Shown here piece by piece: positions 1 to 5,502 of a stretch of DNA of 5,502 nucleotides. Source of the stretch: Alphaproteobacteria bacterium (GTDB lineage: Bacteria; Pseudomonadota; Alphaproteobacteria; Kiloniellales; JAKSDN01); contig JAUVQB010000119.1 of NCBI GenBank assembly GCA_030598385.1, positions 1 through 5,502 of the forward strand. The letters are read 5' to 3'. Position 1 is the first letter of the stretch; the number at the start of each line of letters is the position of its first letter. The notes beneath the pieces were generated by a model. That model had not been told where the DNA came from. It did not search any database and saw only the letters and a list, made by a program, of their open reading frames with translations. The translations under genes and the position numbers were made by a program.

Positions 1-465
1 ATCCTGCTGGCGGCGTCACTGCTGCTGAACGTCTTCTTCGCCGTCGGGGTGATCTACTCCAAGATGACGGCCGAGCGGCTGCGCGACGAGCCCGCCGCGC
101 GCTTCGACTTCGTGGTGGACGAACTGGGCCTCAGCGAGGCCGAGCGCGGGCGGCTCATGGCGCTGCGCGAGACGGCTTTGGCGCGCCGCGACGAGATGCG
201 CCGCGAGGGGCGGCATCTGCGCGAGGCGCTGCTCAAGGAAATCGCCAAGCCGGACTTCGATCAGGCGCGGGTCGAGGAATTGCTGCGCCAACGCTCCGTC
301 CTCTTCGTCACCTTTCTGGGTGGCGTGATGGCGGAAACCCATGACTTCCTCGCCAGCCTGGAGCCGGAAAGAAAGCGCGAATTCATGGCCATGATGAAGC
401 GCGAGCACCGGTTCCTCTGGCGCCTCATGCGCGAACCCAGACGCGATCGGCAGGCCGAGCCTTGA
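1..465 (+). CDS. Periplasmic heavy-metal sensor/resistance-type membrane protein (5' partial)
   Basis: The reading frame is open from the first base of the window and ends at TGA 463-465, so the start codon lies upstream; 154 residues are visible. The first 18 or so visible residues are a hydrophobic stretch (ILLAASLLLNVFFAVGVIYS), read as a single membrane-spanning anchor or uncleaved signal. The rest is a charged, all-helical domain. Two LSEAER/LEPERK-like segments (near visible residues 44-49 and 120-125) flank an Arg-rich helix and a KPDFDQARVEELLRQRS segment near 83-99. This is the layout of the Metal_resist/CpxP-Spy-like periplasmic family (known members: CnrX/NccX-type metal sensors and Spy-like chaperones). 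I see no Cys, and the few His residues (72, 114, 136) do not form an obvious metal site, so metal sensing is family inference. Such genes often follow an ECF sigma factor, but that region is outside the window. The internal GTG at 49 is not the real start, because it would remove the membrane segment. Confidence 0.75.
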   Translation: MLLAASLLLNVFFAVGVIYSKMTAERLRDEPAARFDFVVDELGLSEAERGRLMALRETALARRDEMRREGRHLREALLKEIAKPDFDQARVEELLRQRSVLFVTFLGGVMAETHDFLASLEPERKREFMAMMKREHRFLWRLMREPRRDRQAEP

Positions 466-491
466 GGTATAGACGGACCGCCCAAGCGACA

Positions 492-517
492 ACGACCGGG
501 CCGCCAACACCCGGCGT
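492..517 (+). terminator. Small GC-rich stem-loop after the metal-sensor-type gene (possible terminator)
   Basis: ACG-a-CCGGG (492-500) can pair with CCCGG-CGT (510-517), giving 8 base pairs with one bulged A around a 9-nt loop. It lies 27 nt past the stop of the upstream gene and before the next start, which suits a terminator or attenuating hairpin. There is no T-run after it, so intrinsic termination is doubtful, and chance pairing in GC-rich DNA is possible. Confidence 0.22.
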
Positions 518-545
518 TGACGCACCCAGCGGCTCACCCTAGGGT
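517..545 (+). promoter_or_regulatory. Possible sigma-70-type promoter and palindrome just upstream of lysS
   Basis: TTGACG (517-522, five of six to the -35 consensus) is followed after exactly 17 nt by TAGGGT (540-545, only T, A and the final T matching the -10 consensus). The -10 half falls inside a perfect 10-bp palindrome, ACCCTAGGGT (536-545). If this promoter is used, transcription would begin around 551-553, almost at the ATG at 554, giving a leaderless or nearly leaderless mRNA. The competing reading is that AGGG (541-544) serves as a Shine-Dalgarno sequence 9 nt before the ATG, with the promoter further upstream. Both cannot hold for the same transcript. Confidence 0.3.
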
Positions 546-553
546 CCGGCCGC

Positions 554-2173
554 ATGTTCGGACCGCAGGAAAATCGCCCGGTTTCTCCAGAAGAACGCGC
601 CCTCGCCCGAGAGGCCCGCGCCTGGCCCTTCGTCGAGGCGCGCAAGCTGGTCGACCGCCTCGCCGGCGCGGCGCCCGAGAAGGGCTACGTCCTGTTCCAG
701 ACCGGCTATGGCCCCTCCGGCCTGCCCCACATCGGCACCTTCGGCGAGGTGGTGCGCACCACCATGGTGCGCCAGGCCTTCCGGCGCCTCTCGGACGTGC
801 CGACCCGGCTGTTCTGCTTTTCCGACGACATGGACGGCCTGCGCAAGGTGCCGGACAACATCCCGAATAAGGAGCTGGTGGCCGCCCACCTGGGCAAGCC
901 GCTGACCCGCATCCCCGATCCCTTCGGCACCCACGAGAGCTTCGGCGCCCACAACAATGCCCGCCTCCGGTCGTTTCTCGATACCTTCGGCTTCGACTAC
1001 GAGTTCAAGTCCTCGACCGAGCTCTACGCCTCCGGCGCCTTCGACCAGGCGCTCCTGCAAGTGCTCGCCTGTTACGACGAGATCATGGCCATCATGCTGC
1101 CGACCCTGGGGCCGGAACGCCGCGCGACCTACAGCCCCTTCCTGCCGGTCTGCCCGTCGAGCGGGCGCGTGCTGCAAGTGCCGGTGGTCGAGCGCGACGA
1201 AGCGGCCGGCACCATCGTCTACCGGGACGAGGGCGGCGCGCGGGTCGAGGTGCCGGTCACCGGCGGCCACTGCAAGCTGCAATGGAAGCCCGACTGGGCC
1301 ATGCGCTGGTACGCGCTCGGGGTCGACTACGAGATGTCCGGCAAGGACCTGATCGAGTCCGTCAAGGCCGGCAACCGGATCGTCAAGGTGCTGGGTGGCC
1401 GCCCGCCCGAGGGCTTCAACTACGAGCTGTTCCTCGACGAGGCGGGCGAGAAGATCTCCAAGTCCCGGGGCAACGGCCTGACGGTCGAGGAGTGGCTGGC
1501 CTACGCGCCGCCGGAAAGCCTGGCCCTCTTCATGTACCACAAGCCGCGCGCGGCCAAGCGCCTCTATTTCGACGTCATCCCGAGGGCGGTCGACGACTAT
1601 CTGGCGTTCCTCGAGCGCTACAACCAAGGGGCGAATTCGGCCGGCGACATGGAAAGCCCGGCCTGGCACATTCACGACGGGGCGCCGCCGGACGAGGGCT
1701 CGCCGCTGGCCTTCGCCCTGCTGCTCAATTTGGCGAGCGTGTGCAACAGCGAGGACCCCGCCGTGCTCTGGGGCTTCATCTCGCGCTACGCCGCGGGCGC
1801 CAGCCCCGAAAGCGAGCCGCTGCTGGCCCGCCTGATCGATCACGCGATCGCCTACTACCGGGATTTCGTGAAGCCGGCCAAGCGCTACCGCGGGCCGGAC
1901 GAGGTGGAACGCGCCGCCCTCGAGGACCTGCTCGGCGAGCTCAAGGCCCTGCCGGACGAGGCCGGCGGCGAGGCCATCCAGACCCAGGTCTACGAGGTCG
2001 GCAAGCGCCACCCGCTGCCGGACCTCAGGTCCTGGTTCCGGGCGCTCTACGAGATCCTGCTGGGCCAGAGCCAGGGCCCGCGCATGGGCTCCTTCATCGC
2101 CCTCTACGGCCTCGCCGAGACCATCCAGCTCATCGAGCGGGCGCTCGCCGGCGAGGACTTGAGCGCGGCGTAA
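554..2173 (+). CDS. lysS: Lysyl-tRNA synthetase, class I (archaeal type)
   Basis: This cytoplasmic enzyme activates lysine with ATP and loads it on tRNA-Lys. The 539-residue length fits bacterial class I LysRS. The Rossmann catalytic domain carries the HIGH-type signature [10 protein letters not shown] (residues 56-65), preceded by the family-typical TGYGPS, and the KMSKS-type loop KISKS (300-304). [14 protein letters not shown] (87-100) and the WKPDWAMRW stretch (244-252) are also characteristic. The C-terminal part from about residue 345 is helical, as expected for the anticodon-binding helical cage. CPSSG (200-204) stands where zinc-binding members have Cys pairs; only one Cys is kept, so a full zinc site looks absent. 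The start is decided by sequence: an in-frame TGA at 518-520 leaves ATG 554 as the only standard start. The gene is alternatively named lysK in some genomes. Whether the genome also has a class II LysRS cannot be seen here. A methyltransferase gene follows 13 nt downstream. Confidence 0.96.
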   Translation: MFGPQENRPVSPEERALAREARAWPFVEARKLVDRLAGAAPEKGYVLFQTGYGPSGLPHIGTFGEVVRTTMVRQAFRRLSDVPTRLFCFSDDMDGLRKVPDNIPNKELVAAHLGKPLTRIPDPFGTHESFGAHNNARLRSFLDTFGFDYEFKSSTELYASGAFDQALLQVLACYDEIMAIMLPTLGPERRATYSPFLPVCPSSGRVLQVPVVERDEAAGTIVYRDEGGARVEVPVTGGHCKLQWKPDWAMRWYALGVDYEMSGKDLIESVKAGNRIVKVLGGRPPEGFNYELFLDEAGEKISKSRGNGLTVEEWLAYAPPESLALFMYHKPRAAKRLYFDVIPRAVDDYLAFLERYNQGANSAGDMESPAWHIHDGAPPDEGSPLAFALLLNLASVCNSEDPAVLWGFISRYAAGASPESEPLLARLIDHAIAYYRDFVKPAKRYRGPDEVERAALEDLLGELKALPDEAGGEAIQTQVYEVGKRHPLPDLRSWFRALYEILLGQSQGPRMGSFIALYGLAETIQLIERALAGEDLSAA

Positions 2174-2186
2174 TGGCCCCAACATC

Positions 2187-2909
2187 ATGGTCATGAGCTG
2201 GACCGAAGGCGATTCCGCCCACTTCATCGACGAGGGCAAATACTTCGTGCCCGAGCGCGAGGCGCAGATCGCGACCATCTGCGCCGCGGTTCCGCCGCTT
2301 GCGGGCGCGGGCCACATCGTCGAGCTGTGCAGCGGCGAGGGCCTGCTCACCCGGGCGCTGCTGGAGCGTTTCCCCGAGGCGACCCTGCACGCCTTCGACG
2401 GCTCGCCCAAGATGCTGGAGGCGACCCGGCGCACTGCGGGCGACCTGGCGGCGCGATTGGAAACCCAGCGATTCGATCTGGCGGCGGGAGACTGGCGGGC
2501 GCTAGGCTTCGAGGCCCACGCCGTCGCCTCCTCCCTCGCCGTCCACCACCTGGACGGGGTCGGCAAGCGGGCGCTGTTCCAAGACATCTTCGCCATGCTG
2601 GCACCCGGCGGGGTCTTCGTGCTGGCCGACCTGGTGGAGCCGGCGCGAGAGGGGGGCGAGGTCATCGCGGCCGAGGCCTGGGACGAGGCGGTGAAGGCGC
2701 GCGCCCTTCAGCTCGACGGCGACCTCAAGGCCTTCGAGCGATTCCAGGCCGAGAGCTGGAACTACTACAGCGACCCGGAGCCGGACCCGGTCGACCAGCC
2801 CTCGCCGCTGTTCGACATGCTGAAGTGGCTGGAGCAGGCGGGCTTCGCCGGCATCGACGTCCACTACCTGAAGGCCGGCCACGCGATCCTGAGCGGGATG
2901 AGGGCTTAG
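2187..2909 (+). CDS. Class I SAM-dependent methyltransferase, substrate unknown
   Basis: A 240-residue soluble protein with the class I (Rossmann-like) methyltransferase motifs in order. Motif I, which binds SAM, is VELCSGEGLLT (45-55). The acidic residue after strand 2 is D71 in AFDGSPKML. Motif III is near FDLAAGDW (96-103). The strand-4 motif is AVASSLAVHHLD (112-123), and LAPGGVFVLADL (138-149) is the typical post-motif loop and strand 5. This matches the broad Methyltransf_11/12/25 type, which acts on small molecules, lipids, proteins or tRNA; the substrate cannot be assigned. An in-frame TGA at 2160-2162 limits the start to ATG 2187 or ATG 2193, and neither has a strong Shine-Dalgarno sequence. 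That, with only 13 nt from the lysS stop, suggests co-transcription and perhaps translation by ribosomes finishing lysS. The residues after 150 form a helical insert with an unusual aromatic/acidic stretch (WNYYSDPEPDPVDQ, 191-204) that probably shapes the substrate pocket. Confidence 0.9.
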   Translation: MVMSWTEGDSAHFIDEGKYFVPEREAQIATICAAVPPLAGAGHIVELCSGEGLLTRALLERFPEATLHAFDGSPKMLEATRRTAGDLAARLETQRFDLAAGDWRALGFEAHAVASSLAVHHLDGVGKRALFQDIFAMLAPGGVFVLADLVEPAREGGEVIAAEAWDEAVKARALQLDGDLKAFERFQAESWNYYSDPEPDPVDQPSPLFDMLKWLEQAGFAGIDVHYLKAGHAILSGMRA

Positions 2910-3013
2910 CGCCCGACGGCCTGCCTCACGGTTCTTCGGCGTCGAGAATCTCCGTGCGGCCGGTTTCCCGCGTCGTCTTCCACAATCCGCGGGTATCGAT
3001 CCGGCTTACTCGC
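2910..3013. other. Convergent intergenic gap with a weak hairpin
   Basis: These 104 nt separate two converging genes, so at least one terminator is expected. The best pairing is CCCGCG (2967-2972) with CGCGGG (2988-2993), a 6-bp all-GC stem with a 15-nt loop, symmetric enough to work on either strand. Neither side has a T-run, so I do not call an intrinsic terminator. I see no small gene in the gap. Confidence 0.4.
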
Positions 3014-4741
3014 CTAGAGGTCCCAGACCTTTTCTAGCGCCTTGGCGTAGCGGCCGCCGACGATGCCCCTGACCTCCCGCAAAGAGAGCCGCGAGCGGAT
3101 GCGCCGCGCCTCGGCGAGGGCCGCGACCGCCTCTTCGTGGCGATTGCCCGTCACCAGCAAGGCCGCCAGAACGACCCGCGGGTTGTGCAGCTTGTCGTCG
3201 CGGCGGCAGGCGACGCGGGCCTGCTCGATGGCCTCGTCGAGACGCCCGACGAAGCCGAGGGCGAGGGCGTAGATTCCCATCCAGACCGCGAGCCGGTTGT
3301 CGCGCGGGCTTATGCGAAGGCCGTGTTCGAGCGTCGCGATCGCGCGTTCGGGTTGGCGGGTGGTGAGTTGAGCGGCGCCGAGGGCGACCCAGGCCTGGGC
3401 GTTGCTCGGGTCCCGGTCGATGGCGCGCTCGAGAATTTCGATGCCCCGGGTCGTGTGGCCCAGATCGGACAGCGCGCAGCCCGCAAAGCCGAGCACCTCG
3501 GAGCTGTCGCTGTCGAGGGCGAGCGCCCGGTCCGCCTCCGCCAGGGCTTCGTCGGGCTCGGTGACATGGCCGATCATGTGGCCGATGGCCAGGAGCAGCG
3601 ACAGGGCGGCGTGGGCCGGCGCGAAATCGGGGTCGAGGGCGATCGCCTTGCGGAAAAGCTCGGCGCCCTCGGCGAAGGTTCGCTCGTGCCAGCCTTTCAG
3701 CGAGAGTACGCTGCTGGCCTGCACATAGTAGTTCCAGGCGCCCAAGTCGGATGGCGGCCGCCGCCGAATCAGCTCGAGCTCGGCGCGGGTCAGCTCCGGC
3801 TCGAGGCGGGTGACGATCGCGGTGGTGATCTCGTCCTGGACGTCGATGAGGTCGGCCGCCGCGCGCTCGAAGCGCTCGGCCCAAACGTGATTGCCAGTCT
3901 CGGCCTCGATTAGCTGAACCGTAACGCGCAGACGGTCGCCGACAGGGCGCAGGCTGCCTTCGACCACATAGCGCACGCCCAGCTCCCGGCCGACCTGGCG
4001 GATATCGCGCTGCTGGCCCTTGTAGGAAAAGCTGGAGTTGCGGGCGATGACGAAGAAGCTCGGGATCCGCGCCAGCAGCGTGATGATGTCCTCGGTGATA
4101 CCGTCGGCGAGATACTCGTAATCCCGACTGTCGGACATGTTGTCGAGGGGCAAGACCGCGATCGACGCCTTATCGGGAATCGGCCTTGGTTCGTTCACAT
4201 CGATGGTATCGCCCGTCGCCGCTGTGCCATCCGGGTTCCACTGCCAGACTTGCACGGGCCGGGCGATGTTCTTGACTTCCCGCTCGCCCAGGTCCTCGAA
4301 CGGCAAGTCGGTGCGATCGCGCAGTTCCTCATAGACCTTGCCGGAAACGCAAATCCCGCCGGGCTTGGCCAAGCCCTCGAGCCGCGCCGCGATGTTGACG
4401 CCATCCCCGTAGATGTCCGCGCCGTCGACGATGATGTCTCCCAGGTTGATGCCGATCCTGAGCGTGATGCGCCGGTCTTCCGGCACCTCGGCCTCGTGCC
4501 CTATCAGGGCCTTTTGAATCTCGATCGCACAGTCTACGGCCTCGACGACGCTCGGGAACTCGGCCAGCATCCCGTCGCCCATGAGCTTCACGATGCGCCC
4601 CTTGCGGTCGGTGATTCTCGGCTGCACCAGCTCACTGCGGAGAGACTTCAGACGCTCGACCGTACCCCTCTGATCCGCACCCATGAGGCGCGAATAGCCG
4701 ACCACGTCGGCGGCAAGAATGGCGGCAAGGCGGCGCTGCAC
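3014..4741 (-). CDS. Class III adenylate/guanylate cyclase fused to TolB-like and TPR domains
   Basis: A 575-residue predicted signalling enzyme that makes a cyclic nucleotide from NTP. The N-terminal cyclase homology domain (about 1-168) opens with the family hallmark RLAAILAADVVGYSRLM. All expected active-site residues are visible: metal-binding D12 and D56 (in KLMGDG), purine-selecting K52 and D109 (in DIYGDGVN), and the transition-state pair N116 and R120 (in VNIAAR). The K/D pair predicts ATP, hence cAMP, as is known for class III enzymes. A short polar linker (about 170-190) leads to a TolB-like domain (about 191-325: IAVLPLDNMS, YLADGITEDI, YVVEGSLRPVGDRLRVTVQL). Helical TPR-type repeats follow (about 352-545; clear units at 354-380, 432-448 and 464-480). 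I see no membrane segment, so it looks cytoplasmic. GTG 4741 is the start: an in-frame TAA lies nine codons upstream with no other start between, and a Shine-Dalgarno match is present. The TPR/TolB half probably receives the regulatory signal; the signal itself is unknown. Confidence 0.93.
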   Translation of the reverse strand: MQRRLAAILAADVVGYSRLMGADQRGTVERLKSLRSELVQPRITDRKGRIVKLMGDGMLAEFPSVVEAVDCAIEIQKALIGHEAEVPEDRRITLRIGINLGDIIVDGADIYGDGVNIAARLEGLAKPGGICVSGKVYEELRDRTDLPFEDLGEREVKNIARPVQVWQWNPDGTAATGDTIDVNEPRPIPDKASIAVLPLDNMSDSRDYEYLADGITEDIITLLARIPSFFVIARNSSFSYKGQQRDIRQVGRELGVRYVVEGSLRPVGDRLRVTVQLIEAETGNHVWAERFERAAADLIDVQDEITTAIVTRLEPELTRAELELIRRRPPSDLGAWNYYVQASSVLSLKGWHERTFAEGAELFRKAIALDPDFAPAHAALSLLLAIGHMIGHVTEPDEALAEADRALALDSDSSEVLGFAGCALSDLGHTTRGIEILERAIDRDPSNAQAWVALGAAQLTTRQPERAIATLEHGLRISPRDNRLAVWMGIYALALGFVGRLDEAIEQARVACRRDDKLHNPRVVLAALLVTGNRHEEAVAALAEARRIRSRLSLREVRGIVGGRYAKALEKVWDL

Positions 4742-4751
4742 GGGGACTTTA

Positions 4752-4755
4752 CCTC
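4752..4755 (-). promoter_or_regulatory. Ribosome binding site for the cyclase gene
   Basis: On the minus strand GAGG (within GTCGAGGTAAAG) lies 10 nt before the GTG start at 4741. It supports translation from GTG rather than from the internal ATG at codon 20, which would remove the first metal-binding Asp (D12). Confidence 0.5.
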
Positions 4756-4778
4756 GACAGGAAAATTAGCGGATCACC

Positions 4779-4859
4779 GTGGCGAAATCTATTGGCCAGC
4801 GCAATGCCGGAATGGCCTACGACCCCGCCTCGAACGCCGAGACCTGCGAGAGCTTCTGA
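4779..4859 (+). CDS. Doubtful 26-residue reading frame, divergent from the cyclase gene
   Basis: GTG 4779 to TGA 4857-4859 reads MAKSIGQRNAGMAYDPASNA followed by ETCESF. From codon 8 on, nearly all codons end in G or C, as in the real genes here, and the composition looks protein-like. Against it: it is very short, has no good Shine-Dalgarno sequence (AGGAAA is too far upstream), leaves only 37 nt to the divergent cyclase start, and I recognise no family. It may be chance or the tail of a decayed gene. After the stop and a second in-frame TGA (4872-4874) the same frame stays open to TGA at 5040-5042. Confidence 0.1.
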   Translation: MAKSIGQRNAGMAYDPASNAETCESF

Positions 4860-4907
4860 CGATCGACCCCCTGAGGTTCGATCGCCGTCACGACGCTATT
4901 TGGCCAG
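4789..4907. repeat. Short direct near-repeat CTATT(T)GGCCAG
   Basis: CTATTGGCCAG at 4789-4799 recurs as CTATTTGGCCAG at 4896-4907, differing by one inserted T; the shared core is TTGGCCAG. The copies are 107 nt apart in the non-coding stretch upstream of the cyclase gene, where paired regulator sites could lie. The feature spans both copies. With only two short copies, chance is a real possibility. Confidence 0.3.
4860..4884. repeat. 7-bp perfect inverted repeat (stem-loop) in the intergenic region
   Basis: CGATCGA (4860-4866) and TCGATCG (4878-4884) are perfect inverted copies around an 11-nt spacer. The stem can be extended by CC (4867-4868) with GG (4875-4876) if one T bulges out, leaving a 6-nt loop. 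No T-run follows on either strand, so a regulator-binding site or a folded leader is as likely as a terminator. It lies about 120 nt upstream of the cyclase start on that gene's strand. Confidence 0.4.
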
Positions 4908-4924
4908 TCCAGACGGCTCGGCAG

Positions 4925-5116
4925 CTACGTCTGCGACCAGAGTGTATTCCCGCGGCTAGGGCCGGCAGCGCAACCGCCCCCGTGGCAACCGGCCACCGCC
5001 GGCGTTTCGTCCGGGCCGGCGTCCGAGCACGGCGGCTGTTGATCCTTGATCGGACATGCTTCAGTCGGCGATGCTGGCGGGATATTCGCCCCGCCCCCGC
5101 GCACTTTCATCTCCAC
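4925..5116 (-). CDS. Doubtful small Cys-rich reading frame after the peroxiredoxin-like gene
   Basis: GTG 5116 (or ATG 5110, or GTG 5104) to TAG 4925-4927 gives up to 63 residues with four cysteines: one in EACPIK, one in PPCSD and two in AGCHGGGC. It is Pro- and Gly-rich with no hydrophobic core, and I recognise no family. It begins 9 nt after the upstream stop, in the same frame. A GGAG lies directly before ATG 5110 and 6 nt before GTG 5104, so only the shortest version has proper ribosome-binding spacing. Third-position GC is lower than in the neighbouring genes, and a frame this long is common by chance in GC-rich DNA. It is listed because of its clustered Cys/His and its position, not as a secure gene. 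Confidence 0.15.
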   Translation of the reverse strand: MEMKVRGGGANIPPASPTEACPIKDQQPPCSDAGPDETPAVAGCHGGGCAAGPSRGNTLWSQT

Positions 5117-5125
5117 GAGATGGCT

Positions 5126-5502
5126 TCATTCGTATGTGCCACGGATCGGATAGTTATTGGCAGGATCGCGGATGAACTTGAGACCCGAGACGCAAACCTC
5201 GAGGTCAGGCCGTGAAAAAGGGGCATTGGAGATGTCGGTTACCTGTAGCTTGCCGTCTTGATTGATCACGAAGATGCCGGGTTCCGCAAACGGCCTGTCG
5301 GTTTCCTGGGGACGTGGGTGGGAGATATAGAGGCCGAGCTTTTTCATGTCCGCAATGGACAGGTCATACCCGACTGGCAAAGTCATGCTGTTTTCTTCAA
5401 CCTGAGCCTCGGCTTTGGCCTGCGGGTCGGCGGAGGCCACCAGCAGATCGACACCGATGTCAAAGAACCGCTGCTTCAGTGCCTCCAATTTCTCCAAGTA
5501 CC
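5126..5502 (-). CDS. Peroxiredoxin-like AhpC/TSA-family protein (N-terminus beyond the window)
   Basis: About 124 C-terminal residues of a thioredoxin-fold thiol peroxidase are visible, ending at TGA 5126-5128. Family features include VDLLVASADP (strand and loop after the active-site helix), LPVGYDLS, LGLYIS, the segment ETDRPFAEPGIFVINQDGKL (the Arg before the FVIN strand is the likely active-site Arg) and the closing YPIRGTYE. The frame stays open to the window edge (Y, L, E, K, L...), so the TTG at 5497 is not the start. In relatives the stretch just before this holds the peroxidatic Cys in a CPxC motif, which therefore falls outside the window and cannot be checked. One Cys (in LEVCVSG, near the C-terminus) is visible and could be a resolving Cys or incidental. 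Members reduce peroxides in the cytoplasm with thiol donors. GC is about 53% over three sampled lines, below the genes to the left. Confidence 0.88.
   Translation of the reverse strand, partial: YLEKLEALKQRFFDIGVDLLVASADPQAKAEAQVEENSMTLPVGYDLSIADMKKLGLYISHPRPQETDRPFAEPGIFVINQDGKLQVTDISNAPFSRPDLEVCVSGLKFIRDPANNYPIRGTYE

Larger units (their letters stand above)
4742..5125. other. 384-nt intergenic region without a convincing gene
   Basis: This lies between the start of the cyclase gene and the stop of the peroxiredoxin-like gene, both on the minus strand. It should contain the cyclase promoter, but I found no pair of -35/-10 boxes I trust; TAGATT on the minus strand (about 4786-4791) is the best -10-like hexamer and lacks a good -35. 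It holds an inverted repeat, a short near-repeat and two doubtful tiny frames, listed separately. No tRNA-like cloverleaf, T-rich terminator or tandem repeat was seen. Confidence 0.6.

Noticed and set aside
539..2665. 708-codon open frame on the minus strand opposite lysS and the methyltransferase gene
   Set aside because: It lies antisense to two genes with clear family motifs; long antisense frames are expected where codons end in G/C, and its translation is low-complexity Arg/Ala/Gly/Val-rich without recognisable motifs.
2967..2993. Hairpin CCCGCG/CGCGGG as a terminator between the converging genes
   Set aside because: The stem is only 6 bp, the loop is 15 nt and no T-run follows on either strand; mentioned only as part of the gap.
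3137..3913. 258-codon plus-strand open frame
   Set aside because: Antisense shadow of the TolB/TPR part of the cyclase gene, with no motif of its own.
4998..5022. Repeated GCCGGCGT (4998-5005 and 5015-5022)
   Set aside because: Two 8-nt GC-only-type copies within GC-rich sequence; most simply explained by composition.
4250..5215. 321-codon plus-strand open frame running through the intergenic region
   Set aside because: Its first half mirrors the cyclase gene and its end mirrors the peroxiredoxin-like gene; the middle shows no domain and is rich in Arg and Ala.
5495..5497. TTG as start of the peroxiredoxin-like gene
   Set aside because: The frame remains open upstream to the window edge and the protein would lack its thioredoxin-fold N-terminus and the active-site Cys; it is a gene cut by the window edge.

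Overview
The window is GC-rich and gene-dense, and it reads as chromosomal DNA of an alphaproteobacterium, probably of a Rhodospirillales- or Rhizobiales-like lineage. Three things point that way. Lysine-tRNA charging is encoded by an archaeal-type class I lysyl-tRNA synthetase, which is frequent in Alphaproteobacteria. A class III nucleotide cyclase is fused to a TolB-like domain and TPR repeats, an architecture abundant in rhizobia and relatives. The codons end strongly in G or C. The taxonomic call is inference from gene content; no rRNA or other phylogenetic marker is present.

Layout. Positions 1-465 (+) hold the 3' part of a membrane-anchored periplasmic protein of the heavy-metal sensor/resistance type, whose start lies before the window. 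After an 88-nt gap with a small stem-loop and a possible promoter comes a complete class I lysyl-tRNA synthetase (554-2173, +). A class I SAM-dependent methyltransferase follows 13 nt later (2187-2909, +), and the two are probably co-transcribed. A 104-nt convergent gap separates them from a complete cyclase-TolB-TPR protein on the minus strand (3014-4741, GTG start). Then comes a 384-nt stretch (4742-5125) with no convincing gene, but with a 7-bp inverted repeat, a near-repeat containing TTGGCCAG, and two doubtful tiny reading frames. The right edge (5126-5502, -) is the C-terminal part of a peroxiredoxin-like AhpC/TSA-family protein, cut by the window edge just before the expected active-site cysteine.

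Function. The genes look like ordinary housekeeping and stress/signalling functions rather than one coherent system: translation (LysRS), an unassigned methylation, cyclic-nucleotide signalling, thiol peroxide defence and envelope/metal stress. I see no tRNA, CRISPR array, insertion sequence or phage gene. The least explained part is the intergenic region 4742-5125. The peroxiredoxin gene also has visibly lower GC than the rest. I did not find a clear undescribed system here.
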